NCBI RefSeq assembly: GCF_000006945.2
Contig: NC_003197.2
Span: 186,001 to 250,000, forward strand
DNA: 64,000 nt
Reading direction: 5' to 3'
DNA from: Salmonella enterica subsp. enterica serovar Typhimurium str. LT2
GTDB lineage: Bacteria > Pseudomonadota > Gammaproteobacteria > Enterobacterales > Enterobacteriaceae
The notes beneath the pieces were generated by a model, which was not told the DNA's origin, did not search any database, and was given only the letters and a program-made list of their open reading frames with translations. The position numbers were made by a program, and so were the translations under genes. Below, piece after piece: positions 27,878 through 37,738 of this stretch (the stretch's first letter is position 1; each line of letters starts with the position of its first letter).

Positions 27878-29271
27878 ACGGTGCCCTCGCGGCGCGGCGC
27901 GCGTTTGCGCGGACGTGAACGACGGCGGCGTGGAGCAGGATCGTCGTCCAGCTCGTTGAGCATCCCTTTTTGTTCCGGCGGCGCGGAAGCCTGAAACTCG
28001 GCCCACCACTGCGCCAGACGTTGCAGTTCAGTATTATTTTCCACCTGAGCGCGCAGCTCCAGTAAATCAAACGCGGCGCGGAATTTGGGATGTTCCATCA
28101 GTTTCCAGGCGCGTTTGCCCTGACGTCGCGACATGCGTAACTGAAGCTGCCAAATATCACGGGTAAGCGTGGTAAGGCGTTTCGGGATCGCCAGTGAACG
28201 GCAGGCCTCATCCAGCACATCATTCATGGCCAGCGCGAAAGCGTCGTAATAGGCCAGACCGCTCTCCTGAGCGATTTTTTGCGCCATCTCCAGCAGCGGA
28301 TACCAGAACATGGCGGCAAACAAAAATGCCGGATTAACGCGCATCTCGTTACGGATGCGGTTATCCGTATTCTTCAACACCTGCGCAATGATGCGTTCCA
28401 TTGCGCTGTCGCCGTTTTCGGTGAAATAACGCGTAATGGTAGGAAACAACGGCTGGAAGAGGTGGTATTCCCGCAGTTGTTGATAGGTTTCGTAACCGTT
28501 CCCCGCCTGCAACAGCTTCAGCGACTCTTCGAACAGGCGCGCGGGAGGAATGTCGTTTAGCAAGGTTGCCAGACGCGGGATTGGCTCAGCCGTTTCAGGG
28601 CTGATATGCATATTGAGCTTCGCAGCGAAACGCACGGCGCGCAGCATTCGAACCGGATCTTCGCGGTAGCGCGTTTCCGGATTGCCGATCAGGCGAATCA
28701 CGCCTTCTTGCAGATCCTGCATCCCGCCGACGTAATCGCGCACGGTAAAATCCGCCACGCTGTAGTAAAGGCTGTTGATGGTGAAATCGCGGCGCTGGGC
28801 ATCTTCTTCGATAGAGCCGAAGATGTTGTCGCGCAGCAGCATACCGTTTTGCCCACGCTGGGAGGTCGTACGGTCGCTTTCACTGCCTTCATGATGACCA
28901 CGAAACGTTGCCACTTCGATAATTTCCGGGCCAAACATCACGTGAGCCAGGCGGAAACGACGTCCCACCAGACGGCAATTGCGGAATAATTTCCGTACCT
29001 GATCCGGTGTTGCGTTGGTAGTCACGTCGAAATCCTTCGGCTTTTTGCCGAGCAGGAGATCGCGGACGCCGCCGCCGACCAGGTAGGCTTCATAGCCCGC
29101 TTTGTTCAGCCTGTACAGTACCTTGAGGGCATTTTCACTGATATCTTTGCGGGAGATAGCGTGCTGTTCACGCGGGATAATCGTCATATGTGGACGGGCG
29201 ACGGCTTGTTCTGCCTCGCTCTCCTCGCGGCTTAACACCTTACGGCAAAAATTAGCGACTCGGGTAAAAAT
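27874..29271 (-). CDS. pcnB: Poly(A) polymerase I, AUU start codon
   Basis: 465 aa when started at ATT (minus 29271-29269), giving [16 protein letters not shown], equivalent to E. coli PcnB, which is known to use AUU. GAGG (29281-29278) sits six bases upstream. An in-frame ATG at 29292 would put that Shine-Dalgarno inside the gene and is rejected. Adds 3' poly(A) tails that promote RNA decay. Class II nucleotidyltransferase head: [12 protein letters not shown] and KDFDVTTNA (catalytic Asp pair), [12 protein letters not shown], then helical RNA-binding domains and an Arg-rich tail ([14 protein letters not shown]). Operon with folK. Confidence 0.96.
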   Translation of the reverse strand: MFTRVANFCRKVLSREESEAEQAVARPHMTIIPREQHAISRKDISENALKVLYRLNKAGYEAYLVGGGVRDLLLGKKPKDFDVTTNATPDQVRKLFRNCRLVGRRFRLAHVMFGPEIIEVATFRGHHEGSESDRTTSQRGQNGMLLRDNIFGSIEEDAQRRDFTINSLYYSVADFTVRDYVGGMQDLQEGVIRLIGNPETRYREDPVRMLRAVRFAAKLNMHISPETAEPIPRLATLLNDIPPARLFEESLKLLQAGNGYETYQQLREYHLFQPLFPTITRYFTENGDSAMERIIAQVLKNTDNRIRNEMRVNPAFLFAAMFWYPLLEMAQKIAQESGLAYYDAFALAMNDVLDEACRSLAIPKRLTTLTRDIWQLQLRMSRRQGKRAWKLMEHPKFRAAFDLLELRAQVENNTELQRLAQWWAEFQASAPPEQKGMLNELDDDPAPRRRRSRPRKRAPRREGTV

Positions 29272-29318
29272 AGCGCACCTCGGTAGTGTCATACATTAAT
29301 AAGATCAACTTACTCTAT

Positions 29319-29403
29319 GTCTTTCGCATTACGGCAGACGGGCGTAAGAGAGCAACGCGACCTGGGCTGTAAGCATCATTAACGCCGCAGCAATGCGAAA
29401 GAC
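29319..29403. other. 85-bp inverted repeat in the pcnB leader
   Basis: GTCTTTCGCATT (29319-29330) and AATGCGAAAGAC (29392-29403) are perfect 12-bp complements; inside, GGCGT (29341-29345) pairs with ACGCC (29382-29386). The element lies between the gluQ stop and the pcnB start, about 48 bases upstream of the AUU. No T run, so not a standard terminator. May fold in the pcnB leader or gluQ 3' end. Not a REP by sequence. Confidence 0.65.
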
Positions 29404-29432
29404 GATGAGCAAAAATAGCGGCTAATCATAGC

Positions 29433-30329
29433 TCAGCGAGACGCATTTGAGAATGCCGGATTTACATTAGCCGATGTGGGTACGGCTGTAAGCCTCCAGT
29501 GCGCCACTGCAAAGCGCAGCAACTCCTCAACAGACATCTCCTGCCACGCTACGACGTCGCGTTGGCCTAAAAAGCGCAATGCCTGGACCAGTACCGGGCG
29601 CGGATCGCCTGTCGCAAGCGCAGGGGCATGATTTTGCTTGGAAAGTTTAGCGCCTTGTTCGTTGAGCGCCAGCGGAAGGTGCACGTAGCCTGGCGCACGC
29701 CAGCCAAACTGTTTATACAGCGAAAGTTGTCGGACAGTGGGTTCGATTAAATCTGCGCCGCGGACGATCTCCGTCACCCCCTGAAAATGATCGTCGACCA
29801 CCACGGCCAGATTATAAGCAAACAGTCCGTCGCGGCGGTGGATAATAAAATCTTCGCTCGCCAGCTGTGGGTCAGCCTGGATGTCGCCGCGCAAGGCATC
29901 ATGGAAATGCATCACCGGATGCTGCTGTTTAATTCTGACGGCGGCATTCTCCGGCCCGTGGCATAACGTCCGACAATGGCCGTCGTAAATACCGCCCAGA
30001 CGTTGAATGCGCGAGCGGGGGCAAGTGCAGTAGTAGCTCAGTCCCTGCTCGTGAAGCCAGGCCAGCGCCTCGCGATAAGCCTCATGACGCTGTGATTGCC
30101 ATAAGACCTCGCCATCCCAGTGCAGGCCGTAATGTTCCAGCTGGCGCAGAATGGTCGCTGCGGCACCGGGAACTTCACGTGGGGGGTCGATATCCTCGAT
30201 GCGAACGCGCCAAATTCCGCGTTGCGCACGGGCTTGTAGATAGCTGCCGAGGGCGGCGATTAACGAGCCGAAATGCAGTTCGCCGGATGGCGACGGCGCG
30301 AAACGGCCAATATAGTGTGAGTCAGTCAT
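29433..30329 (-). CDS. gluQ: Glutamyl-Q tRNA(Asp) synthetase
   Basis: 298 aa from ATG 30329 ([21 protein letters not shown]); 15 upstream codons are dropped. Paralogue of the GluRS catalytic core lacking the anticodon domain; attaches Glu to queuosine 34 of tRNA-Asp. HIGH-like ELHFGSL, KMSKS-like KLSKQNH, zinc site in YYCTCPRSR...YDGHC. Lies behind dksA across a terminator, as known in Shigella and E. coli. Formerly yadB. Confidence 0.95.
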   Translation of the reverse strand: MTDSHYIGRFAPSPSGELHFGSLIAALGSYLQARAQRGIWRVRIEDIDPPREVPGAAATILRQLEHYGLHWDGEVLWQSQRHEAYREALAWLHEQGLSYYCTCPRSRIQRLGGIYDGHCRTLCHGPENAAVRIKQQHPVMHFHDALRGDIQADPQLASEDFIIHRRDGLFAYNLAVVVDDHFQGVTEIVRGADLIEPTVRQLSLYKQFGWRAPGYVHLPLALNEQGAKLSKQNHAPALATGDPRPVLVQALRFLGQRDVVAWQEMSVEELLRFAVAHWRLTAVPTSANVNPAFSNASR

Positions 30330-30350
30330 GCTGCGGGCAATAAAGAATAA

Positions 30351-30368
30351 GGCGGGAAAACTCCCGCC
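30351..30368 (-). terminator. Terminator between dksA and gluQ
   Basis: GGCGGGA, loop, TCCCGCC (perfect 7-bp stem), followed on the minus strand by TTATTCTTTATT. A terminator at this position is reported to control gluQ expression in Shigella flexneri. Confidence 0.9.
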
Positions 30369-30397
30369 TGTCATAAATAGGGTAGAAACGAACGGGA

Positions 30398-30853
30398 TTA
30401 ACCCGCCATCTGTTTTTCGCGAATTTCAGCCAGCGTTTTGCAGTCGATGCACAGATCGGCTGTTGGACGCGCTTCCAGGCGGCGGATACCAATCTCCACC
30501 CCGCAGGACTCGCAATAACCGAAGTCTTCATCTTCCACTTTCTTCAGCGTCTTCTCGATCTTTTTGATCAGTTTGCGCTCACGGTCACGATTACGTAACT
30601 CCAGGCTAAACTCCTCTTCCTGCGCGGCGCGATCGACCGGATCGGGGAAGTTGGCGGCTTCGTCCTGCATGTGCGTCACAGTGCGATCGACTTCATCCCG
30701 GAGTTGATTACGCCATGCTTCAAGAATACGCTTGAAGTGCGATAGCTGGGCTTCGTTCATATACTCTTCGCCCGGTTTCTCCTGGTACGGCTCCACCCCA
30801 GCGATGGCGAGAATACTCAGGGACGATGTTTTACGGTTTTGCCCTTCTTGCAT
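30398..30853 (-). CDS. dksA: RNA polymerase-binding transcription factor DksA
   Basis: 151 aa from ATG 30853 ([11 protein letters not shown]). ppGpp cofactor that acts through the polymerase secondary channel. Coiled-coil tip Asp71 and Asp74 ([10 protein letters not shown]) and C4 zinc finger Cys114/Cys117/Cys135/Cys138 all present. Upstream of gluQ on the same strand. Confidence 0.98.
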   Translation of the reverse strand: MQEGQNRKTSSLSILAIAGVEPYQEKPGEEYMNEAQLSHFKRILEAWRNQLRDEVDRTVTHMQDEAANFPDPVDRAAQEEEFSLELRNRDRERKLIKKIEKTLKKVEDEDFGYCESCGVEIGIRRLEARPTADLCIDCKTLAEIREKQMAG

Positions 30854-31029
30854 GTTGCTTCTCCTTAACACGCACTATCGATCCCCATGTTCGGGGGAAA
30901 ATCAGGTCGCTATAAATAGCAGATGCTTTTCCGGATAGCAATTATCTAAACGTAACACTTGACAACCCTGTGAGGAAAAGCGTATTTACGCACGCGGCCA
31001 GAATACTTAATAATCAGGCTGTTATTCCA

Positions 31030-31734
31030 CTACAACGTTATGGGTACTGGTTCGTTCAGTTCCATTTTTTGGGCTGAAAGTTCTGCTTTATAAGCTAAAA
31101 CTTCCACGCCTTTATTCTGAGCCTCGCTCAATAGCTGCGCGTATTTTATATCGATATGACGTGCGGGGGAAAAACGTGTAATGGCGGAGTGCAGCACCGC
31201 GAACACCACCACTGCGCGATGACCTGCCGCCGCAACGCCCATCAATTCCCGAAGATGTTTTTGCCCTCGTTCGGTGATGGCGTCGGGAAAATAACCGTTT
31301 TCTTTTTCCGCTAACGTGACCGATTTCACTTCAATATAGCAGTCCGGGCGGAAATCTGCCTGTAACATAAAATCTATACGGCTGCGCTCGGCGCCATATT
31401 TGACTTCACTTTTCAGAATATTGTACCCCGCCAGCGCCGGCAGGCGATTCTCCTGAATCGCTTCTTTCGTTAGCTGGTTCGCCCGCAGCGTATTCACGCA
31501 AATGAATGCGCCGGATTGCGTTTCAGTCAATTCCCAGGTATGCGGATATTTGCGTTTAGTATTTTCTGATGTCGAATACCAGACGGTATCGCCAGGCGTG
31601 GCGCAGCCGGTCATCGCGCCGGTATTAGGACAGTGCAGCGTAAGCGTCGTACCGTCAGGGGTGATCACATCGGCTAAAAAACGTTTATAGCGCTGAATCA
31701 GCGTAGCGCGTTGTAAAGGGGGTGAAAATAGCAT
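31030..31734 (-). CDS. sfsA: SfsA, sugar fermentation stimulation family DNA-binding/nuclease-like protein
   Basis: 234 aa from ATG 31734 ([18 protein letters not shown]); the open frame extends through thpR in another frame and is trimmed to match E. coli. SfsA family; [13 protein letters not shown] and a PD-(D/E)xK-like region (DFMLQ...[10 protein letters not shown]). Linked to maltose metabolism in E. coli; the molecular role is not settled. 16 bases after thpR, one operon. Confidence 0.93.
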   Translation of the reverse strand: MLFSPPLQRATLIQRYKRFLADVITPDGTTLTLHCPNTGAMTGCATPGDTVWYSTSENTKRKYPHTWELTETQSGAFICVNTLRANQLTKEAIQENRLPALAGYNILKSEVKYGAERSRIDFMLQADFRPDCYIEVKSVTLAEKENGYFPDAITERGQKHLRELMGVAAAGHRAVVVFAVLHSAITRFSPARHIDIKYAQLLSEAQNKGVEVLAYKAELSAQKMELNEPVPITL

Positions 31735-31750
31735 CGACATTCCTTCATTA

Positions 31751-32281
31751 TTATTCGCCCAGCGTCCAGCGCTGCAGCTCGGCATAGCGGGTACGGCCTT
31801 GCCCATACGAAGAGGCGTAAAGCGCAAACGACGTGACCGGAAATGACCAGCAAAAGCCCGGCGGCGGGATAGCCACCGTATGGCTGGCGTCGCGCAGCAG
31901 CGTAATATGCGGGTGAAAAGGCTGCGGGCTTTGGTAACAACCGCTGCGGGCGGCCTGCGCGCGCAGCATATTAGCCAACTGCAACAACCCGCGCGGCGGC
32001 TGGCGCATCCCCAGCCACACCACGCGCGAACGCAGCCACTGACCGGCGTCATCCAGATGTAGCGTAAAGCCCGGCTGTCGAATTCGTCCGGCCAGTTGCG
32101 CAAGCGCGCGCTGCTTATCGCTACTGACGTCGCCTAAAAAGGCCAGCGTCAGGTGCAGGTTCGCCGCTGCCACGGGGCGTCCGTCTTCAGACGCAAAATG
32201 GGCGGCGCGCCAGGCGATAATTTGCGCGCGCGCGTCGTCGGGTAAGTCAATCGCAAAAAACAGCCGTTTTGGCTCAGACAT
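31751..32281 (-). CDS. thpR: RNA 2',3'-cyclic phosphodiesterase (2H family)
   Basis: 176 aa. Two HxT motifs, HLTLAFLG and HPHITLLRD, define the 2H phosphoesterase active site. Older name ligT (2'-5' RNA ligase activity in vitro). Divergent from hrpB, followed by sfsA. Confidence 0.95.
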   Translation of the reverse strand: MSEPKRLFFAIDLPDDARAQIIAWRAAHFASEDGRPVAAANLHLTLAFLGDVSSDKQRALAQLAGRIRQPGFTLHLDDAGQWLRSRVVWLGMRQPPRGLLQLANMLRAQAARSGCYQSPQPFHPHITLLRDASHTVAIPPPGFCWSFPVTSFALYASSYGQGRTRYAELQRWTLGE

Positions 32282-32353
32282 AGGGATACTCGGTTATGGA
32301 TTAACACGATGCTACAATGCGGCGCAAAGAAAGTTAACCCCGTGGAGCCGTTT

Positions 32354-34783
32354 GTGACGTCATTGCCCGTTGCCGCCGTATTGCCTGAATTGTTGACAGC
32401 CCTAAAAATCGCGCCGCAGGTTTTGTTGTCCGCGCCTACCGGGGCGGGGAAATCCACCTGGCTGCCGTTGCAACTCCTGCAACAGGGGCCGGTTGCTGGA
32501 AAAATCCTCCTGCTTGAACCGCGTCGTCTGGCGGCGCGTAATGTCGCACAGCGTCTGGCGGAAGCGTTGAATGAAAAGCCTGGCGAAACGGTAGGTTACC
32601 GGATGCGCGCGCAAAGCTGCGTGGGGCCGCGTACCCGGCTGGAAGTGGTGACCGAAGGCGTATTGACCAGAATGATTCAGCGCGATCCCGAATTACGCGG
32701 CGTGGGGCTGGTGATACTGGATGAATTTCATGAGCGCAGTTTACAGGCGGATTTAGCGTTGGCGCTGTTGCTGGATATCCAGCAAGGGCTCCGTGACGAT
32801 CTCAGGCTGTTAATCATGTCTGCGACGCTGGATAACGACAGGCTTTGTCAGCGACTGCCTGATGCGCCGACGATCGTCTCGGAGGGGCGCGCGTTCCCGG
32901 TGGAGCGACGTTATCAGCCGCTTGCGGCGCATTTGCGTTTTGATGAAGCCGTCGCGATGGCGACAGCGGAACTGCTGCGCAATGAAAACGGTTCGCTGCT
33001 GCTATTTTTACCCGGCGTAGGCGAAATACAGCGCGTTCATGAACATCTGGCGTCGCGGGTAGGGAGCGATGTCCTGCTTTGTCCGCTGTATGGCGCATTG
33101 TCTCTGGAAGCGCAACGCAAAGCGATTGTTCCGGCACCCGCCGGGATGCGTAAAGTGGTGTTGGCGACTAACATTGCCGAAACCAGTTTGACGATTGAAG
33201 GGATTCGTCTGGTCGTCGATAGCGCTCAGGAGCGCGTGGCGCGATTTGACGCGCGAACGGGACTGACGCGGCTGGTTACGCAGCGTATCAGTCAGGCATC
33301 AATGACGCAGCGCGCGGGGCGCGCCGGACGACTGGCGCCGGGTATCTGTTTACATCTGCTGGCCAAAGAACAGGCGGAGCGGGCGGCGGCGCAAAGCGAT
33401 CCGGAAATCTTACACAGCGACCTTTCCGGTTTATTGATGGAGGTGTTGCAGTGGGGATGTCACGATCCGGCATCGCTTTTCTGGCTGGACAGGCCGCCGG
33501 AGGTGAATCTTCAGGCCGCCCGCCGTTTATTATTGATGTTAGGCGCGCTGGAGGGCGAGCGGTTAAGCGCGCGGGGCCGGAAAATGGCGGCAATGGGTAA
33601 CGATCCGCGCCTGGCGGCGATGTTAGTCAACGCCGGCGAGGGCGATAGCGCCGCCACTGCCGCCATGCTCGCGGCCATCCTTGAGGACCCGCCGCGCGGC
33701 GGCGGTACGGATTTAAGCGTAGTATTTTCGCGGCGACAGCCGGGCTGGCAGCAGCGTAGCCAGCAGCTTTTAAAACGGCTGCAGGTGCGTAATGGCGAGC
33801 CGGATAGCGCGCTTATTATGCCGCTGTTGGCCAGAGCGTTTAGCGACCGCATCGCGCGGCGTCGTGGTCAGGAAGGGCGCTATCAGTTAGCCAATGGTAT
33901 GGGCGCGATGTTAGATGCGGATGACGCGTTGGGACGTCATGAATGGCTGATCGCGCCGCTGTTACTGCAAGGTAGCGCCTCGCCGGACGCCCGAATATTG
34001 TTGGCGCAGCCGCTGGATATTGCCTCGCTGATTCAGGCGTGTCCTGATTTACTGCGCCAGTCCGACACGGTTGAATGGGACGAGGCGCAGGGAACGTTGA
34101 AAGCATGGCGCAGAATGCGTATTGGACAGTTGACGGTTAGCGTTCAGCCACTGGCGAAGCCGTCTGAAGAGGAGCTTCATCAGGCGATGCTGAACGGCAT
34201 CCGCGATAAAGGTCTGTCCGTCCTTAACTGGACGCCGGAAGCGGAGCAGTTCCGTCTGCGTCTGCACTGTGCGGCGAAATGGCTGCCGGAATATGACTGG
34301 CCTGCCGTGGATGAGGCGTCGCTGCTGGCGACTCTGGAAAATTGGTTGCTGCCGCACATGACAGGCGTACAGTCGTTACGAGGGCTAAAATCCCTGAACG
34401 TTAATCAGGCGTTACGGGGACTGCTTGACTATGCCATGCTGCAACGTCTGGATAGTGAACTGCCTGGGCATTACACTGTGCCGACGGGAAGCCGAATAAC
34501 GATTCGTTATCATGAAGATAACCCGCCCGCGCTGGCGGTCAGAATGCAGGAAATGTTTGGCGAAGCGAAGACCCCAACCATCGCTCAGGGCCGCGTGCCG
34601 CTGGTGCTGGAACTGCTTTCGCCAGCGCAGCGACCGCTACAGATTACGCGCGATTTAAGCGCTTTCTGGCAGGGGGCGTATCGCGAAGTGCAAAAAGAGA
34701 TGAAGGGCCGTTACCCCAAACATGTCTGGCCGGACGATCCGGCGAATACGGCCCCAACGCGGCGCACGAAGAAGTATTCGTGA
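32354..34783 (+). CDS. hrpB: ATP-dependent RNA helicase HrpB
   Basis: 809 aa from GTG 32354 (VTSLPVAAVLPELL), matching the E. coli start; GTGGAG precedes. DEAH-type helicase: Walker A APTGAGKST, LEPRRLAAR, DEFHERS box, MSATLDN, and QRAGRAGR motif VI, then the HrpB-specific C-terminal domain. Role poorly known. A TACAAT sits near 32313 as a possible -10. Confidence 0.95.
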   Translation: MTSLPVAAVLPELLTALKIAPQVLLSAPTGAGKSTWLPLQLLQQGPVAGKILLLEPRRLAARNVAQRLAEALNEKPGETVGYRMRAQSCVGPRTRLEVVTEGVLTRMIQRDPELRGVGLVILDEFHERSLQADLALALLLDIQQGLRDDLRLLIMSATLDNDRLCQRLPDAPTIVSEGRAFPVERRYQPLAAHLRFDEAVAMATAELLRNENGSLLLFLPGVGEIQRVHEHLASRVGSDVLLCPLYGALSLEAQRKAIVPAPAGMRKVVLATNIAETSLTIEGIRLVVDSAQERVARFDARTGLTRLVTQRISQASMTQRAGRAGRLAPGICLHLLAKEQAERAAAQSDPEILHSDLSGLLMEVLQWGCHDPASLFWLDRPPEVNLQAARRLLLMLGALEGERLSARGRKMAAMGNDPRLAAMLVNAGEGDSAATAAMLAAILEDPPRGGGTDLSVVFSRRQPGWQQRSQQLLKRLQVRNGEPDSALIMPLLARAFSDRIARRRGQEGRYQLANGMGAMLDADDALGRHEWLIAPLLLQGSASPDARILLAQPLDIASLIQACPDLLRQSDTVEWDEAQGTLKAWRRMRIGQLTVSVQPLAKPSEEELHQAMLNGIRDKGLSVLNWTPEAEQFRLRLHCAAKWLPEYDWPAVDEASLLATLENWLLPHMTGVQSLRGLKSLNVNQALRGLLDYAMLQRLDSELPGHYTVPTGSRITIRYHEDNPPALAVRMQEMFGEAKTPTIAQGRVPLVLELLSPAQRPLQITRDLSAFWQGAYREVQKEMKGRYPKHVWPDDPANTAPTRRTKKYS

Positions 34784-34803
34784 CGTGTTATACGTTGCCT
34801 CCA

Positions 34804-34833
34804 GGCCAGATAAGGCGTTAATCGCCATCCGGC
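34804..34833. repeat. REP element between hrpB and mrcB
   Basis: GGCCAGATAAGGCG...ATCGCCATCCGGC: single REP, 20 bases after the hrpB stop. Confidence 0.8.
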
Positions 34834-34923
34834 AAAAGAGTAAATTGAGAGATTTCTTCTTCTGTCGTCTGGCGGAAGAATAGAGAATCGGGCCTTTGCG
34901 CCTGTATGTTGCGGAGAAAAAGC

Positions 34924-37446
34924 ATGGCGGGGAATGACCGCGAGCCGATTGGACGTAAGGGGAAACCGTCACGTCCTGTGAAACAAAAGGTGAGCCGTCG
35001 TCGGCAGCATGACGACGATTATGATGATGACTATGAGGATGAAGAACCGATGCCGCGTAAAGGTAAGGGCAAAGGGCGTAAGCCTCGTGGCAAGCGCGGC
35101 TGGCTGTGGCTATTGCTAAAACTGTTTATCGTTTTTGTGGTGCTGTTCGCCATTTACGGCGTCTATCTGGATCAAAAAATCCGCAGCCGTATCGATGGCA
35201 AGGTCTGGCAGCTTCCGGCGGCGGTATATGGCCGGATGGTGAACCTTGAGCCAGACATGCCTGTCAGCAAAAACGAGATGGTGAAATTGCTGGAAGCGAC
35301 GCAGTATCGTCTGGTGACGAAGATGACCCGTCCCGGCGAATTTACCGTGCAGGCCAATAGCATTGAGATGATCCGTCGTCCGTTTGACTTCCCGGACAGC
35401 AAAGAAGGGCAGGTGCGCGCGCGGCTGACGTTCAGTGACGGGCGTCTGGAAACCATCGTCAATCTGGATAACAACCGCCAGTTTGGCTTCTTCCGTCTCG
35501 ATCCGCGGCTTATCACCATGCTTTCTTCGCCAAATGGCGAGCAGCGTTTATTCGTCCCGCGCAGCGGTTTCCCGGATCTGCTGGTCGATACGCTGTTGGC
35601 GACGGAAGACCGTCATTTCTATGAGCATGATGGCATTAGTCTTTACTCTATCGGGCGTGCGGTGCTGGCCAACCTGACGGCGGGACGCACGGTGCAGGGG
35701 GCCAGTACGCTGACCCAGCAGCTGGTGAAGAACCTGTTCCTCTCCAGCGAAAGATCATACTGGCGTAAAGCGAATGAAGCCTACATGGCGCTGATCATGG
35801 ATGCCCGTTACAGTAAAGATCGTATTCTTGAGCTGTACATGAACGAGGTCTACCTCGGTCAAAGCGGGGACAATGAAATTCGCGGTTTTCCGCTGGCGAG
35901 CCTGTATTACTTTGGTCGTCCGGTAGAGGAACTGAGCCTCGATCAGCAGGCGTTACTGGTGGGGATGGTAAAAGGGGCGTCGATTTATAACCCGTGGCGT
36001 AACCCGAAACTGGCGTTGGAGCGTCGTAACCTGGTGTTACGCCTGTTACAGCAGCAGAAAATCATCGATCAGGAACTCTATGACATGCTGAGCGCGCGTC
36101 CGCTTGGCGTACAGCCGCGCGGCGGCGTTATTTCACCGCAGCCAGCGTTTATGCAGATGGTTCGTCAGGAACTGCAGGCGAAGCTGGGGGATAAAATTAA
36201 AGATCTCTCCGGCGTGAAGATCTTCACCACCTTTGACTCCGTGGCGCAGGATGCCGCAGAAAAAGCCGTTGTCGAAGGTATTCCGGCGTTGAAGAAGCAG
36301 CGTAAATTGAGCGATCTGGAAACCGCGATGGTGGTGGTGGATCGCTTTAGCGGCGAGGTGCGCGCGATGGTTGGCGGGGCGGAGCCGCAGTATGCCGGCT
36401 ATAACCGTGCCATGCAGGCGCGCCGTTCCATCGGGTCGCTGGCGAAACCGGCGACCTATCTGACCGCGTTAAGTCAGCCGAACTTATACCGTCTGAACAC
36501 CTGGATTGCCGATGCGCCGATTTCTCTGCGCCAGCCGAATGGTCAGGTCTGGTCGCCGCAGAACGACGATCGTCGCTACAGCGAAAGCGGGAAAGTGATG
36601 CTGGTGGATGCGTTAACTCGCTCAATGAACGTACCGACGGTCAATCTGGGGATGGCGTTAGGTTTACCGGCGGTAACCGATACCTGGACGAAGCTCGGCG
36701 TGCCGAAAGATCAGCTCAATCCGGTTCCGGCTATGCTGTTAGGAGCGCTGAACCTGACGCCGATCGAAGTGGCGCAGGCGTTCCAGACTATCGCCAGCGG
36801 CGGAAATCGCGCGCCGTTATCAGCGCTGCGTTCAGTTATTGCGGAAGATGGTAAAGTGCTGTACCAAAGTTATCCGCAAGCTGAACGCGCCGTACCGGCA
36901 CAGGCGGCTTACCTGACGCTCTGGACAATGCAGCAGGTCGTCCAGCGTGGTACGGGGCGTCAGCTTGGCGCGAAATATCCGGGTCTGCATCTGGCCGGTA
37001 AAACCGGGACGACAAACAACAATGTCGATACCTGGTTTGCCGGTATCGACGGCAGCCAGGTGACTATCACCTGGGTAGGCCGTGATAACAACCAGCCGAC
37101 GAAATTGTACGGCGCCAGCGGCGCGATGGCGATTTACCAGCGCTATCTGGCGAACCAGACGCCGACGCCTTTAGTTCTGACGCCGCCGGAAGATGTGGTG
37201 GATATGGGCGTTGATTACGACGGTAATTTTGTCTGTAGCGGCGGTATGCGCACTCTGCCGGTCTGGACGGACGATCCAAATACGCTGTGCCAGCAGGGCG
37301 AGATGATGCAGCAACAGCAGCAGCCGTCAGGCAATCCGTTCGATCAGTCGTCTCAGCCGCAGCAGCCTGCGCAGCAACAGCCGCCGAAAGAAGAGAAGAG
37401 CGACGGCGTTGCCGGCTGGATTAAGGAGATGTTCGGCGGCAATTAA
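34924..37446 (+). CDS. mrcB: Penicillin-binding protein 1B, bifunctional peptidoglycan synthase
   Basis: 840 aa from ATG 34924 with GCGGAGAAAAAGC upstream. Acidic/basic cytoplasmic tail ([12 protein letters not shown]), one membrane helix ([20 protein letters not shown]), UB2H domain, glycosyltransferase ([13 protein letters not shown] catalytic Glu; [12 protein letters not shown]), transpeptidase (SLAK active Ser, SMN, KTGTTNN), then a Gln/Pro-rich periplasmic tail. An internal ATG at 35050 (MPRKGKGKG) matches the start of the known short form PBP1B-gamma. The UB2H domain is the docking site for LpoB. Confidence 0.98.
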   Translation: MAGNDREPIGRKGKPSRPVKQKVSRRRQHDDDYDDDYEDEEPMPRKGKGKGRKPRGKRGWLWLLLKLFIVFVVLFAIYGVYLDQKIRSRIDGKVWQLPAAVYGRMVNLEPDMPVSKNEMVKLLEATQYRLVTKMTRPGEFTVQANSIEMIRRPFDFPDSKEGQVRARLTFSDGRLETIVNLDNNRQFGFFRLDPRLITMLSSPNGEQRLFVPRSGFPDLLVDTLLATEDRHFYEHDGISLYSIGRAVLANLTAGRTVQGASTLTQQLVKNLFLSSERSYWRKANEAYMALIMDARYSKDRILELYMNEVYLGQSGDNEIRGFPLASLYYFGRPVEELSLDQQALLVGMVKGASIYNPWRNPKLALERRNLVLRLLQQQKIIDQELYDMLSARPLGVQPRGGVISPQPAFMQMVRQELQAKLGDKIKDLSGVKIFTTFDSVAQDAAEKAVVEGIPALKKQRKLSDLETAMVVVDRFSGEVRAMVGGAEPQYAGYNRAMQARRSIGSLAKPATYLTALSQPNLYRLNTWIADAPISLRQPNGQVWSPQNDDRRYSESGKVMLVDALTRSMNVPTVNLGMALGLPAVTDTWTKLGVPKDQLNPVPAMLLGALNLTPIEVAQAFQTIASGGNRAPLSALRSVIAEDGKVLYQSYPQAERAVPAQAAYLTLWTMQQVVQRGTGRQLGAKYPGLHLAGKTGTTNNNVDTWFAGIDGSQVTITWVGRDNNQPTKLYGASGAMAIYQRYLANQTPTPLVLTPPEDVVDMGVDYDGNFVCSGGMRTLPVWTDDPNTLCQQGEMMQQQQQPSGNPFDQSSQPQQPAQQQPPKEEKSDGVAGWIKEMFGGN

Positions 37447-37459
37447 TCACGGTAATAGT

Positions 37460-37550
37460 GCCGGGTGGCGCTGTGCTTACCCGGTCTACACCGTTACGAC
37501 CCCATTATGTGCGACGTAGGCCGAATAAGACGCTTACGTCGCCATCCGGC
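37460..37550. repeat. BIME between mrcB and fhuA
   Basis: GCCGGGTGGCGCTGTGC... and ...TAGGCCGAATAAGACG...GCCATCCGGC: inverted REP pair starting 13 bases after the mrcB stop. Confidence 0.85.
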
Positions 37551-37685
37551 AAATCCTCCATAAATAACATTTCAGTCTAATTTATTAACCCTTCCTTTTC
37601 ATCTGGTTATTTCTTAACCCCTTAGTTTTCGTAGGGCCGCGTATCGCTTGCCATTGCGACGATATTTCGCCTATCATGCTGCGGT

Positions 37686-37704
37686 TATAATAATAATTAT
37701 CGTT
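37686..37704 (+). promoter_or_regulatory. Fur box upstream of fhuA
   Basis: TATAATAATAATTATCGTT matches 13 of 19 positions of the Fur consensus GATAATGATAATCATTATC, 34 bp before the fhuA ATG; further Fur-like repeats continue to about 37714. Iron repression of fhuA is established in enterobacteria. Confidence 0.75.
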
Positions 37705-37738
37705 TACGTTATCATTCACTTTCATCAGAGATATACCA

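Noticed and set aside
29272..29292. ATG start for pcnB at 29292
   Set aside because: Puts the Shine-Dalgarno inside the coding region and adds residues absent from the family; AUU at 29271 is the known start in E. coli.
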